Shown: positions 1 to 8,549 of the stretch, in pieces | How the letters are laid out: every line of letters begins with the position of its first letter | Numbering within the stretch: the stretch's first letter is position 1 | Translations under genes and position numbers: made by a program | Assembly (NCBI GenBank): GCA_003417655.1 | Contig: QVMW01000010.1 | Location: 62,001 to 126,000 of the forward strand | Length of the DNA stretch: 64,000 bases | Source: Rhodobacteraceae bacterium 63075 | Lineage (GTDB): Bacteria; Pseudomonadota; Alphaproteobacteria; Rhodobacterales; Rhodobacteraceae | Direction of reading: 5' to 3' | Notes under the pieces: model-generated | The model's input: only the letters and a program-made list of their open reading frames with translations | Told to the model about the DNA's origin: nothing | Database searches by the model: none

Positions 1-740
1 ACGGGGAAAAGAAGGTCGGCTCCGTCGGCATCCAGTTCCCCTACACGGATGTAAAGATCATCACCGACAAGGGCGAGGGCCCCGCGGAGTGCGACATCGA
101 CGAGATCGGGGAGATCTGCGTGGCCGGGCCGGGGATCTGGCCGGGCAATACCTATACCGAGGAGGCCAAGAACAAGGACCTTTATCATTTCGACAGCTAC
201 CTGCGGACGGGCGATCTGGGGCGCAAGGACCCGGACGGCTATATCTGGATCACCGGGCGCGCCAAGGACCTGATCATCCGCGGCGGGCATAACATCGACC
301 CCGCCGAGATCGAGGATGCGCTCCTGTCCCACAAGGACGTGGCCTTTGCCGGGGCGATCGGCCAGCCCGATGCCCATGCCGGCGAGGTGCCTTGCGCCTA
401 TGTCGAGCTTGTCGAGGGCGGGACCGTCACGCCCGAGGCGCTGATGGAACATGCAACCAAGCAGATCCATGAGCGCGCCGCCTTTCCCAAGCATGTCGAG
501 GTTCTGGATGAGCTGCCCAAGACGGCCGTGGGCAAGGTATTCAAGCCCGATCTGCGCAAGAGCGCGATCACCCGCGTCTACAATGGCGCGCTGGGCGATG
601 CGGGTGTGTCGGCGCGCGTTACGAGCGTGATCGACGACAAGAAGCGCGGGCTTGTCGCGCAGGTGGAGCTCAACGGGGCCTCGGAAGAGGACGTGGCCAA
701 GACGCTGTCGAGCTTCACGCGGCCCTGGGACGTGGCGTAG
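1..740 (+). CDS. acyl-CoA synthetase (AMP-binding family), C-terminal part
   Basis: The gene enters from the left edge, so only about the last 245 residues are present. The reading frame is open from base 3. It would activate a carboxylic acid with ATP and join it to CoA in the cytoplasm. Visible are the adenylate-forming core motif YLRTGDLGRKDPDGYIWITGR, the hinge segment GRAKDLIIRGGHNIDPAEIE, and the C-terminal cap motif LPKTAVGKVFKPDLRK with the catalytic lysine after TAVG. The substrate cannot be judged from this part. The gene ends in TAG and is followed at once by two perfect palindromes. Confidence 0.9.
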   Translation, partial: GEKKVGSVGIQFPYTDVKIITDKGEGPAECDIDEIGEICVAGPGIWPGNTYTEEAKNKDLYHFDSYLRTGDLGRKDPDGYIWITGRAKDLIIRGGHNIDPAEIEDALLSHKDVAFAGAIGQPDAHAGEVPCAYVELVEGGTVTPEALMEHATKQIHERAAFPKHVEVLDELPKTAVGKVFKPDLRKSAITRVYNGALGDAGVSARVTSVIDDKKRGLVAQVELNGASEEDVAKTLSSFTRPWDVA

Positions 741-787
741 CAAGAAAATTTCAAATTTTCTTGTCAAATTTCTTCGGAAGAAATTTG
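741..787. repeat. two tandem AT-rich palindromes after the stop codon
   Basis: Palindrome 1 spans 741-763, with 11-bp arms CAAGAAAATTT and AAATTTTCTTG around one base. Palindrome 2 spans 765-787, with 11-bp arms CAAATTTCTTC and GAAGAAATTTG around one base. The first base follows the stop codon directly. They could end transcription, but neither is GC-rich nor followed by a clean T tract. Related clusters lie at 6482-6551 and 14002-14047. Confidence 0.7.
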
Positions 788-875
788 GCACCGGATCGGG
801 CGGCGGAGCATGGGCTTTGCCGCCCGTCCGCTTTGCGCTAGTTATTCTTGATAAAGTCAATGATCGGAGCCCTGC

Positions 876-2543
876 ATGGCGCAGAAGAACATCCTGTTCA
901 TCATGTTCGACCAGCTCAGGTGGGACTACCTGAGCTGTTACGGGCATCCGCATCTCGAAACGCCCAATATCGATTATCTTGCCAGCCAGGGCGTGCGTTT
1001 CGAGAGGGCCTGTATCCAGTCGCCCATCTGCGGCTCCAGCCGGATGAGCACCTATACGGGCCGTTACGTGCACAGCCACGGGGCCAGCAACAACAGGATC
1101 CCCCTCAAGGTGGGCGAGATGACGCTGGGCGATCATCTGCGCAAGCTCGGCGTTCAGAGCTGGCTCGTGGGCAAGACCCATATGGAGGCCGATGCCGAGG
1201 GCATGGCGCGGCTGGGGCTGGAGCCGGACTCGGTGATCGGCGTGCGCGTCGCGGAATGCGGCTTCGATGTCTTCGAGCGCGATGACGGAATGCGCCCCGA
1301 GGGGCCGGACGGCGCCTATGATCCGCGCGGGGCGCTGGCCTATAACGACTGGCTGCGCGCCAAGGGCTATGACAGCGACAACCCCTGGCATGACTTCGCC
1401 AATTCGGCCCTCGACGCGGACGGCAATATCCGCTCCGGCTGGTTCCTCAGGAACTCGGCCTATGCGGCCAATATCGACGAGCCGGACAGCGAGACGCCCT
1501 ACCTGACCGGGCGGGCGATGGAGTTCATGGAGCAGGCGGAGGGGCCGTGGTGCTGCCATCTGAGCTATATCAAGCCGCACTGGCCCTATATCGTCCCCGA
1601 GCCCTACGCCTCGATGTATGGGCCCGAGCATGTCCTGCCGGTGGTGCGTTCGGAGGCGGAGCGCCAGCAGGCGCACCCTGTTCTCAAGGCCTTCATGGAT
1701 ACGCCCGTGGGCCAGAGCTTCTCGCGCGAGGATGTGCGCGCGGCGGTGATCCCGGCCTATATGGGGCTCATCAAGCAGGTCGACGACCAGATGGGCCGGC
1801 TCTTTGCATGGCTCAAGGAGACCGGGCGCTGGGATGACACGGTGATCGTGCTCACCTCCGATCATGGCGATTTTCTCGGCGATCACTGGCTGGGCGAGAA
1901 GACTTTCTTCTACGAGCAGAGCGTGCGTGTGCCGCTGATCATCCGCGACCCTTCGCCCGAGGCCGATGCGACACGCGGGACCGTGTCGGAGGCGCTGGTG
2001 GAGAGCATCGACCTAGCGCCGACATTCGTGGAGATGTCGGGCGGCGCGGTGCCCGGGCATATACTCGAGGGCGAGAGCCTCGTGCCGCTCCTGCACGGGA
2101 AGGCGCGGGAGACGGCGCGGGATTGCGTGATCTGCGAGTATGATTTCTCCGGCGCGCCCGTGGCGCGGCAGCTTGGCGCGGGGGTGACGGAGGCGCAGAT
2201 GTACATGGTCGCTGACGAGCGCTGGAAGCTCATTCATTTCGAGACCGGTGACAGGCCGATGCTCTTCGATCTGGAAAACGACCCTGACGAGCTGACCGAT
2301 CTCGGCGCGAATGAGGCCTATGGGGCGCAGGTGGAGGCGATGTATGCCAAGCTGCACCGCTGGGCGCGGCGCATCTCGCAGCGCACCACCGTGAGCCACG
2401 GGACGCTGCGCGCCGCGCGGAGCAGCAAGCGCGGTCTGGGCATCGTCATCGGCGTGCCGGAGGAGGCCGATGGCGACCCGCGCCTGACGGTGAAGTATCA
2501 GCCGCGCGCGGGCCGGGCGTGGTGGGACGTGAAGAAACGGTGA
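876..2543 (+). CDS. sulfatase-family hydrolase (arylsulfatase / phosphonate monoester hydrolase type)
   Basis: The 555-residue protein belongs to the alkaline phosphatase superfamily. It starts with MFDQLRWDY, whose acidic residue would bind metal. The active-site segment PICGSSRMSTYTGRY places Cys52 where the formylglycine precursor sits. A second metal-binding cluster is LTSDHGDFLGDH, followed by the lysine of EKTFFYEQSVRVPLI. No signal peptide is seen, so a cytoplasmic enzyme is likely, as for phosphonate monoester hydrolases. The motif reads C-G-S-S-R, so the usual Pro or Ala two residues after Cys is Ser. The natural substrate (sulfate, phosphonate or phosphodiester) cannot be told from sequence. 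Confidence 0.82.
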   Translation: MAQKNILFIMFDQLRWDYLSCYGHPHLETPNIDYLASQGVRFERACIQSPICGSSRMSTYTGRYVHSHGASNNRIPLKVGEMTLGDHLRKLGVQSWLVGKTHMEADAEGMARLGLEPDSVIGVRVAECGFDVFERDDGMRPEGPDGAYDPRGALAYNDWLRAKGYDSDNPWHDFANSALDADGNIRSGWFLRNSAYAANIDEPDSETPYLTGRAMEFMEQAEGPWCCHLSYIKPHWPYIVPEPYASMYGPEHVLPVVRSEAERQQAHPVLKAFMDTPVGQSFSREDVRAAVIPAYMGLIKQVDDQMGRLFAWLKETGRWDDTVIVLTSDHGDFLGDHWLGEKTFFYEQSVRVPLIIRDPSPEADATRGTVSEALVESIDLAPTFVEMSGGAVPGHILEGESLVPLLHGKARETARDCVICEYDFSGAPVARQLGAGVTEAQMYMVADERWKLIHFETGDRPMLFDLENDPDELTDLGANEAYGAQVEAMYAKLHRWARRISQRTTVSHGTLRAARSSKRGLGIVIGVPEEADGDPRLTVKYQPRAGRAWWDVKKR

Positions 2544-2545
2544 TG

Positions 2546-2630
2546 TCGGATTTTGCTTCGCAAAATCCGACCCGTTGAGGGGGGCTAGCCCCCCTCAAAC
2601 TCCCCCCAGGATATTTCAGGAAAGAGGAAG
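2546..2630. repeat. three-part intergenic element, copy 1
   Basis: Three parts follow the sulfatase stop by two bases. Hairpin 1 is 2546-2570 with stem TCGGATTTTGC / GCAAAATCCGA and loop TTC. Hairpin 2 is 2577-2596, the perfect palindrome GAGGGGGGCT / AGCCCCCCTC. A C-tract then leads into AGGATATTTCAGGAAAGAGG (from 2608). The same order is seen at 37172-37266 and 54736-54918, each time after a plus-strand stop codon and before a minus-strand gene end. A bidirectional terminator role is possible. The remaining bases to 2748 show nothing I recognise. Confidence 0.75.
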
Positions 2631-2748
2631 ACGCAGCCGGGGTTTCCGCTCGGGCGCGTATCAACCCCGGGGCCGGCGCGCGATGACCTGCGCCTGGATC
2701 TCGGCGTGCCGCCCGCCGAAACGGTCCCTCGGAGCGTTTCGCGCGTTC

Positions 2749-4431
2749 TTACCCGAGCAACCGTCTTGCAATAACCTGGGCCTGGATCTCGGCGGCACCC
2801 TCGAAGATGTTGAGAATGCGGGCGTCGCAGAGGATGCGGGAGACCTTGTATTCCAGCGCGAAGCCGTTGCCGCCGTGGATCTGCAGCGCGTTGTCGGCTG
2901 CGGCCCAGGCCACGCGCGCGCCCAGCAGCTTGGCCATGCCGGCCTCGAGGTCGCAGCGGCGGCCGTTGTCCTTTTCCCATGCCGAGAAATAGGTGAGCTG
3001 GCGGGCGACCATGATCTCCACAGCCATCATCGCGAGCTTGGAGGCCACGCGTGGAAAGGCGATCAGCGATTTGCCGAATTGCTTGCGGTCCTCGGCGTAT
3101 TGCATGCCCACATCGAGCGCCGATTGCGCGACGCCGACGGCGCGGGCGGCGGTCTGGATGCGGGCGGCTTCGAATGTCTGCATGAGCTGCTTGAAGCCCT
3201 GGCCCTCCTCGGCGCCCAGCAGGTTCTCGCCCTTGACCTTGAAGCCGTCGAAGGCGAGCTCGTATTCCTTCATGCCGCGATAGCCCAGCACTTCGATCTC
3301 GCCGCCGCTCATGCCGGGAGTGGGAAAGGGGTCTTCATCGGTGCCGGGGGTTTTCTCGGCGAGGAACATGGACAGACCCCGGTGATCCTTGCTGTCCGGA
3401 TCGGTCCGGGCCAGCAGCGTCATCACGTGGGTGCGCGCGGCGTGGGTGATCCATGTCTTGTTGCCGGTGATCTCGTAATCGCCGGCTTCCGTCTTCACCG
3501 CGCGGGTGCGCAGGGCGCCGAGGTCGGAGCCGGTGTTGGGCTCGGTGAAGACGGCCGTGGGCAGGATCTCGGCGCTGGCGATCCGGGGCAGCCAATGCTC
3601 CTTTTGTTCATCGGTGCCGCCGCATTCTATCAGCTCGGCGGCGATCTCGGAGCGGGTGCCGAGGCTGCCCACGCCGATATAGCCGCGGCTGAGCTCCTCG
3701 GAGACGACGACCATCGAGGCCTTGGAGAGGCCAAGCCCGCCATATTCCTCGGGGATGGTCAGCCCGAAGACGCCCATCTCGGCCAGTTCCTCGATGATCT
3801 CCATCGGGATCAGCTCATCCTTGAGGTGCCACTCATGGGCGTGGGGCTCGACCTTTTCGACGGCGTAGCGGCGGAATTGTTCGCGGATCATCTCGAGTTC
3901 GTCATCGAGCCCCGTCTTGCCGACGGTGATCTCGGCCGATTGTTCCTGCATGAGCGCGACAAGGCGCAGACGGGCCGCCTGGCTGTTGCCTTTCTCGCAG
4001 AGGGTCATGACTTCGGGGGCCATGAGGCCCCGGGCGTCGTCCTGGGCAAGGCCGATATCCTGAAGGCGGATCACCTCGCCCTGGTTCATCTGGATGCCGC
4101 CATATACCTGCCAGAGATATTCACCGAAGGCGATCTGGTGAATGAGCTGCTCGGCCTCGCCGAACTTGCCTTCGACTTCGAGCCGTTCGGCCCAGGCCTG
4201 CATCTGGCGCAGGCTTTCCACGTAGGTGGCGAGCCATGCGAGGCCATGGGCGGCGGTCTGGTTTTCCTCGATGAGGCGGCCGGAGATGCGGCCCTCTTCG
4301 CTCAATTCTTCGCGCAGACGCGAAATGGCCTTTTCGAGCAGCGCCTCGGCAGGTGCGACGGCGGCCCTGGTGAGCTTGAGCAGATCGGGGAGGATGATGG
4401 CGTCGGGCATCTTGATGTCTTGTCCGTCCAT
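2749..4431 (-). CDS. mcd: acyl-CoA dehydrogenase with N-terminal extension, probable (2S)-methylsuccinyl-CoA dehydrogenase
   Basis: The protein has 560 residues, about 170 more than an ordinary acyl-CoA dehydrogenase. Roughly residues 1-165 form an extra helical domain. The flavin enzyme core follows: YGGLGLSKASMVVVSEELSRG, then TEPNTGSDLGALRTRA, then the C-terminal GGNGFALEYKVSRILCDARI and NIFEGAAEIQ, whose Glu is the usual catalytic base. This extended layout is known for Mcd, which oxidises methylsuccinyl-CoA to mesaconyl-CoA in the ethylmalonyl-CoA pathway. Electrons would go to ETF, encoded at 14150-15834. The start has GAGG upstream. A different extended acyl-CoA dehydrogenase remains possible. 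Confidence 0.85.
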   Translation of the reverse strand: MDGQDIKMPDAIILPDLLKLTRAAVAPAEALLEKAISRLREELSEEGRISGRLIEENQTAAHGLAWLATYVESLRQMQAWAERLEVEGKFGEAEQLIHQIAFGEYLWQVYGGIQMNQGEVIRLQDIGLAQDDARGLMAPEVMTLCEKGNSQAARLRLVALMQEQSAEITVGKTGLDDELEMIREQFRRYAVEKVEPHAHEWHLKDELIPMEIIEELAEMGVFGLTIPEEYGGLGLSKASMVVVSEELSRGYIGVGSLGTRSEIAAELIECGGTDEQKEHWLPRIASAEILPTAVFTEPNTGSDLGALRTRAVKTEAGDYEITGNKTWITHAARTHVMTLLARTDPDSKDHRGLSMFLAEKTPGTDEDPFPTPGMSGGEIEVLGYRGMKEYELAFDGFKVKGENLLGAEEGQGFKQLMQTFEAARIQTAARAVGVAQSALDVGMQYAEDRKQFGKSLIAFPRVASKLAMMAVEIMVARQLTYFSAWEKDNGRRCDLEAGMAKLLGARVAWAAADNALQIHGGNGFALEYKVSRILCDARILNIFEGAAEIQAQVIARRLLG

Positions 4432-4578
4432 GGTGAGGGCCTCTTTTTCTTACGGGTCGGGTTTAGCCATTTAGCATATGCAGCGCAATTAAAATACGCC
4501 GCGCTGCGGCAATCGGACCAATTGTTGCGCGCGATTTTTCGGGTGCATTCGCGCCGATGCAGGTATACGCATTCCGAT

Positions 4579-5346
4579 ATGGATATGTTTCTTTCCGATC
4601 TGACGCCCGCGCTCTTCGCGCTTGCCTGCCTTGTCACGCTGGTCGCGGGGACGGTCAAGGGCATGGTCGGCTTCGCGATGCCGATGGTCATGATCTCCGG
4701 CCTGTCGAGCTTCGTTACGCCCGAGCTGGCGCTGGCGGGGCTGATCCTGCCAACGGTGGCGACGAACCTGCAGCAGGCCTTCCGCCACGGGGCGGGAGAG
4801 GTCTGGGCGGCGGTGGTGCGGTTCCGGATCTTCCTCATGGCGGGCGGGCTGATGCTGCTTGCCTTCGCGCAGCTCGTGAGCCTCGTGCCGGCGTCGGTGA
4901 TGCTCCTGTCGATCGGGGTGATCGTGAGCCTGTTCACCGGGCTGCAGCTTCTGGGCTGGTCGCCGAGCTTCGCGCGCGCGCCCAAACGCTTCGAGGCGCT
5001 TTTCGGTGGCGTCGCCGGGGCGATCGGCGGGGTGTCGGGGATCTGGGGACCGCCCACCGTGATGTATCTGGGCACGCTCGATGTGGAGAAGCGCGAGAGC
5101 CTGCGCATCCAGGGGATCATCTATGGCCTCGGGGCCGTGCTGCTGGTGATCTCGCATCTCGGCTCAGGCGTTCTCAACGCGAGGACGCTGCCGTTTTCCG
5201 CGGCGATGCTCGTTCCCGCGCTGCTCGGTCTTCAGATCGGCTTCCGCCTGCATGAGCGCATCGACCAGAAGAGCTTCAAGCGTCTCACGCAGGTCGTGCT
5301 TTTCCTGGCGGGGCTGAACCTCATCCGCAAGGGGCTGATGGGCTGA
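4579..5346 (+). CDS. TauE/SafE-family membrane exporter
   Basis: The 255-residue protein is almost entirely hydrophobic, with about eight predicted membrane segments starting at LTPALFALACLVTLVAGTVK. The glycine-rich motifs GTVKGMVGFAMP near the N terminus and GGVAGAIGGVSGIWGPPTVM near residue 150 are the paired repeats typical of TauE/SafE (UPF0721) proteins. Members export sulfite, sulfoacetate or related small anions through the inner membrane. The substrate here is unknown. It diverges from mcd across a 147-bp gap. The ATG at 4579 is chosen because the upstream part of the frame is only a shadow of mcd; an in-frame ATG at 4585 is the alternative. Confidence 0.8.
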   Translation: MDMFLSDLTPALFALACLVTLVAGTVKGMVGFAMPMVMISGLSSFVTPELALAGLILPTVATNLQQAFRHGAGEVWAAVVRFRIFLMAGGLMLLAFAQLVSLVPASVMLLSIGVIVSLFTGLQLLGWSPSFARAPKRFEALFGGVAGAIGGVSGIWGPPTVMYLGTLDVEKRESLRIQGIIYGLGAVLLVISHLGSGVLNARTLPFSAAMLVPALLGLQIGFRLHERIDQKSFKRLTQVVLFLAGLNLIRKGLMG

Positions 5347-5463
5347 CTGTGGGCTTTGGGACTCACGCCGCAACCCGCGCTGCGCGGCCGCTTGATCCGG
5401 CGAGGAGGCGCTGCTAGGACTTTTCCGCATGCTTGGGGGGCACAAGCATCGAGGGCGCAAGCC

Positions 5464-6459
5464 GTGACATACCAGGATTTTCCGAAGATCGTTCTTTTCG
5501 CACCGGGGCGGATAAAGCGCTATCCGCGCTCGACCATGGCCCGGTTCTACACCCGGGTGTATGAGGCGCTCCAGGAGAATGGCTATCGCTCCGTCATCAA
5601 GCACAAGCCCTACAAGGTGCCCGAGCAGAACGGGCTGTTCTACCTGACCTACCACACGATCGTGAACCGGCCCGACATTCTCAATGTGAAGGGCGGCTAC
5701 CTGCATGATTACATGCTGCTCGACGAGGCGGGCTATTCGGGCTGGGCCTCTGTCGTGGACAGTGAACCGGAGTGGATGAACGTGGACGGCCTTGAGGCGC
5801 AAGAGTTCGCCAAGGCACTCCGGAAGCGCTATATCGACGCGGGCCTCGCGCGCTATCACCGGATGTCGGAGAAGACCGAGCAGAACATTCCCGACGGCTA
5901 CGTGGCGATCTACCTGCAATGCCAGGACGACACGGTGATGACGCTCCGGCGCTTCGAGACGGAAGAGATGGTGCGCGCGATCATCGCGCAGCGGGGCGAC
6001 AGGGCGGTCGTCATCAAGCGGCATCCGCTCTGCGAGAGCCCCGAGATCGCCGCGCTGCTGGACGAGGTGGTCGATCCGGAGGCGGGCGTGTTCCAGAGCC
6101 AGGAGAACGTGCATGACATATCGGCGCGCGCAAGCGCCGTGGCTTGCGTCAATTCGGGCGCGGGGTTCGACTCGCTCCTGCATGGGCGCAAGGTGATGGT
6201 CTTCGGCGTGTCGGATTACCGCCACGCGGCCTTCGAGATCACCGATCTGGCCCAGGTGGGCGAGGTGATCGAGGGGCCGGGGCATGACGCTTCGACGATC
6301 AGCCGCTATCTCTACTGGTATCTCAACCGCCGCTCCGTGCACGTGGACAGCCCCGACCTCGGCAAGCTGGTCATCAAGCGCATCCGCGCGCGCAATGGCG
6401 TGGAACATGCGACGCCGCGCGCCTGGGAACGCTTTCCGCCGAACAAGAACGCGGCCTGA
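5464..6459 (+). CDS. capsule polysaccharide synthesis-type protein
   Basis: About 331 residues from a GTG at 5464, preceded by GAGGG at 8-9 bases. The C-terminal half holds the signature VNSGAGFDSLLHGRKVMVFG, the nucleotide-sugar site of the Capsule_synth (KpsS/KpsC) family that adds Kdo or related sugars to capsule lipid anchors. No signal peptide or membrane segment is seen, so it should act at the cytoplasmic face. Other capsule-type genes (kpsE, kpsT) lie 50 kb away. An upstream GTG-led extension to 5356 adds low-complexity sequence and is not supported. Exact sugar specificity is unknown. Confidence 0.7.
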   Translation: MTYQDFPKIVLFAPGRIKRYPRSTMARFYTRVYEALQENGYRSVIKHKPYKVPEQNGLFYLTYHTIVNRPDILNVKGGYLHDYMLLDEAGYSGWASVVDSEPEWMNVDGLEAQEFAKALRKRYIDAGLARYHRMSEKTEQNIPDGYVAIYLQCQDDTVMTLRRFETEEMVRAIIAQRGDRAVVIKRHPLCESPEIAALLDEVVDPEAGVFQSQENVHDISARASAVACVNSGAGFDSLLHGRKVMVFGVSDYRHAAFEITDLAQVGEVIEGPGHDASTISRYLYWYLNRRSVHVDSPDLGKLVIKRIRARNGVEHATPRAWERFPPNKNAA

Positions 6460-6481
6460 GCGCATTCGCCGGCGCGGGAAA

Positions 6482-6551
6482 CCGGAATTTTTCGAAAATT
6501 CCGGTCCGGAAAATTCGAATTTTCCGAGCCGTTTTCTTCGAAAGAAAACGG
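6482..6551. repeat. three tandem palindromes between convergent genes
   Basis: Three palindromes stand head to tail. 6482-6504 has arms CCGGAATTTT and AAAATTCCGG around TCG. 6507-6526 is the perfect CGGAAAATTC / GAATTTTCCG. 6529-6551 has arms CCGTTTTCTT and AAGAAAACGG around CGA. They fill the gap between the capsule-type gene and the end of pckA and probably act as transcription stops for both. All centre on TCGA-like cores, as in the clusters at 741 and 14002. Confidence 0.75.
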
Positions 6552-6581
6552 GTATCTCGCGGGGGCCGCTCGGCCGAAAGC

Positions 6582-8180
6582 TCAGCCGATCGCGGCGGCT
6601 TTCACGTCGTCGTCGATATAGGGCAGGTATTGCTCGAAATTGTCCGCGAACATCTTGACCAGCTTGGCGGCCTGCACGTCATAGGCCTCGGGGTCGTCCC
6701 ATGTGCGGCGCGGATCGAGCAGGACTTCGGGCACACCGGGCACCATCTCGGGGACTTCGAAGCCGAAATTCTCGTCCTTGCGGAAGGTCGCATCGCCCAG
6801 AGAGCCGTCAAGCGCGGCGGTGAGCAGGGCGCGGGTGGCGCGGATCGGCATGCGCGAGCCGGTGCCATAGGCGCCGCCTGTCCAGCCGGTGTTGACCAGC
6901 CAGCAGGTCGCGCCGTGCTTGGCGATCTTCTCGCGCAAGAGGTTGCCGTAGGCCTCGGGGCGGCGCGGCATGAAGGGCGCGCCGAAACATGTCGAGAAGG
7001 TGGGCTCGGGTTCCGTCACGCCGCGCTCTGTTCCGGCGACTTTCGATGTGAAGCCGGACAGGAAGTGATACATCGCCTGCGCGGGGGTGAGCCGGGCGAC
7101 GGGGGGCAGCACGCCGAAGGCATCGCAGGTGAGCATGATGACGTTCTTGGGGTGCCCGCCGAGCGCCGTTTCGGAGGCGTTGGAGATATAGTCCAGCGGA
7201 TAGGCGCAGCGCATGTTGGCCGTCAGGCTGTCATCGTCGAAATCGAGCTCCTTGGTCTCTTCGTCGAAGACCATGTTCTCGATGACGGTGCCGAATTTCT
7301 GCGTCGTGGCGTAGATTTCCGGCTCGGCCTCGGGGTTGAGATTGATCGTCTTGGCATAGCAGCCGCCTTCGAAGTTGAAGGTGCCGCGATCCGACCAGCC
7401 GTGCTCGTCATCGCCGATGAGCGTGCGCGCGGGATCGGCCGAGAGCGTCGTCTTGCCCGTGCCGGACAGGCCGAAGAACACGGCCGTATCGACAGGGTTG
7501 CCCGTGGCATGGTTGGCCGAGCAGTGCATCGGCATGACGCCTTTCTCGGGCAGCAGGTAGTTGAGCAGGGTGAAGACGGATTTCTTGTTCTCGCCCGCGT
7601 ATTCCGTCCCGCCGATGAGGATGAGCTTGCGGTCGAAATTCATCGCGATGACCGTCTCGGAGCGGCAGTCGTGCTTTTTCGGATCGGCCTGGAAGCTGGG
7701 GCAGTTGATCACGGTGAAATCGGCCATGAAGCCGTCGAGCACGTCGCGCTCGGGGCGGCGCAGGAGGTGACGGATGAACAGGTTGTGCCAGGCCAGCTCG
7801 GTGACCATGCGCACGTTGATCGCCAGCGCGGGGTCGGCGCCGCCGACCAGGTCCTGCACGAAATAGTCGCGCCCCTTCATATGCGCCAGCATGTCTTCGT
7901 AGAGCGCATCGAACCCCGCCTCGCTCATGGCGGCGTTGTTGTCCCACCAGATGCTGTCCTCGACACTGGCGGATTTGACGACATGCTTGTCCCTGGGCGA
8001 GCGGCCCGTGAACTTGCCGGTGGTGACAAGGAAGGTGCCGCCCTGGCCGAGCGTGCCTTCATCGCGCTTCAGCGCAGCTTCGATGAGCGCAGGTTCCATC
8101 AGGTTGTAGTGGACGTTGCCAAGCTCCGTGATGCCTTGATCCTCGAGCTTGAAATTCGGGTTTACCCGTCCTGATGACAT
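6582..8180 (-). CDS. pckA: phosphoenolpyruvate carboxykinase (ATP)
   Basis: The 532-residue length is standard for the ATP-dependent enzyme. It turns oxaloacetate and ATP into phosphoenolpyruvate, the entry step of gluconeogenesis. The phosphate-binding loop [14 protein letters not shown] is followed by the metal site [21 protein letters not shown]. The substrate-binding [14 protein letters not shown] lies near the N terminus. The start [10 protein letters not shown] at 8180 is set by homology length; a longer open frame upstream is not coding. It diverges from chvI, a gene pair order known from other alphaproteobacteria. Three 13-bp direct repeats in the shared promoter region may be regulatory. 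Confidence 0.97.
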   Translation of the reverse strand: MSSGRVNPNFKLEDQGITELGNVHYNLMEPALIEAALKRDEGTLGQGGTFLVTTGKFTGRSPRDKHVVKSASVEDSIWWDNNAAMSEAGFDALYEDMLAHMKGRDYFVQDLVGGADPALAINVRMVTELAWHNLFIRHLLRRPERDVLDGFMADFTVINCPSFQADPKKHDCRSETVIAMNFDRKLILIGGTEYAGENKKSVFTLLNYLLPEKGVMPMHCSANHATGNPVDTAVFFGLSGTGKTTLSADPARTLIGDDEHGWSDRGTFNFEGGCYAKTINLNPEAEPEIYATTQKFGTVIENMVFDEETKELDFDDDSLTANMRCAYPLDYISNASETALGGHPKNVIMLTCDAFGVLPPVARLTPAQAMYHFLSGFTSKVAGTERGVTEPEPTFSTCFGAPFMPRRPEAYGNLLREKIAKHGATCWLVNTGWTGGAYGTGSRMPIRATRALLTAALDGSLGDATFRKDENFGFEVPEMVPGVPEVLLDPRRTWDDPEAYDVQAAKLVKMFADNFEQYLPYIDDDVKAAAIG

Positions 8181-8304
8181 TGTACGTGCTCCTTGGGCCG
8201 CTCGGCGGCGCATTGTTGTGCGATGCCTTCGATGCGAAGACGTCAAACATTCTGAGCGCCTCTTAGCATGTCGGTTTTGTGAAACAACAGACGGGTTTGA
8301 CACA

Positions 8305-8358
8305 GTTAGCGCAATCACTTCGGGGGTTAGCGCAATCAGCGGCGCGTTAGCGCAACCA
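8305..8358. promoter_or_regulatory. three 13-bp direct repeats in the pckA-chvI promoter region
   Basis: GTTAGCGCAATCA occurs at 8305-8317 and 8326-8338, and GTTAGCGCAACCA at 8346-8358. Starts are 21 and 20 bp apart, about two DNA turns, so a protein would contact one face. The half GTTAGCGC resembles LacI-family operators (GTTAGCGCTAAC type). The 369-bp gap 8181-8549 otherwise holds an AT-rich stretch near 8470-8545 that could carry the chvI promoter. The assignment to a named regulator is inference. Confidence 0.6.
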
Positions 8359-8549
8359 TGGGCGGCAAGCCGCGCGAATGGTTGCACCCTGAAATGCAAA
8401 GTGAGGCAATTTAGCCATTTGTTGGGACTTTTTGCCACAAAATCAGGGAGAAGGGGCAGCCGATTCGCAGTTGGGGATTGATTGTAAAGCGGAAAACGAA
8501 CACAGTGAGCCAAAAAAGCAGGCAAAAGAGCAGAATAAGGAACATCAAA

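Noticed and set aside
2575..4578. Plus-strand open frame upstream of the TauE/SafE gene
   Set aside because: It is the antisense shadow of mcd. The exporter domain begins only at 4579.
4432..4578. Operator-like TTGC/GCAA pairs between mcd and the exporter gene
   Set aside because: The arms do not align well enough to call a site.
8305..8358. Possible CRISPR array
   Set aside because: Three repeats of 13 bp with 7-8 bp spacers are too short and too few. No cas genes are present.
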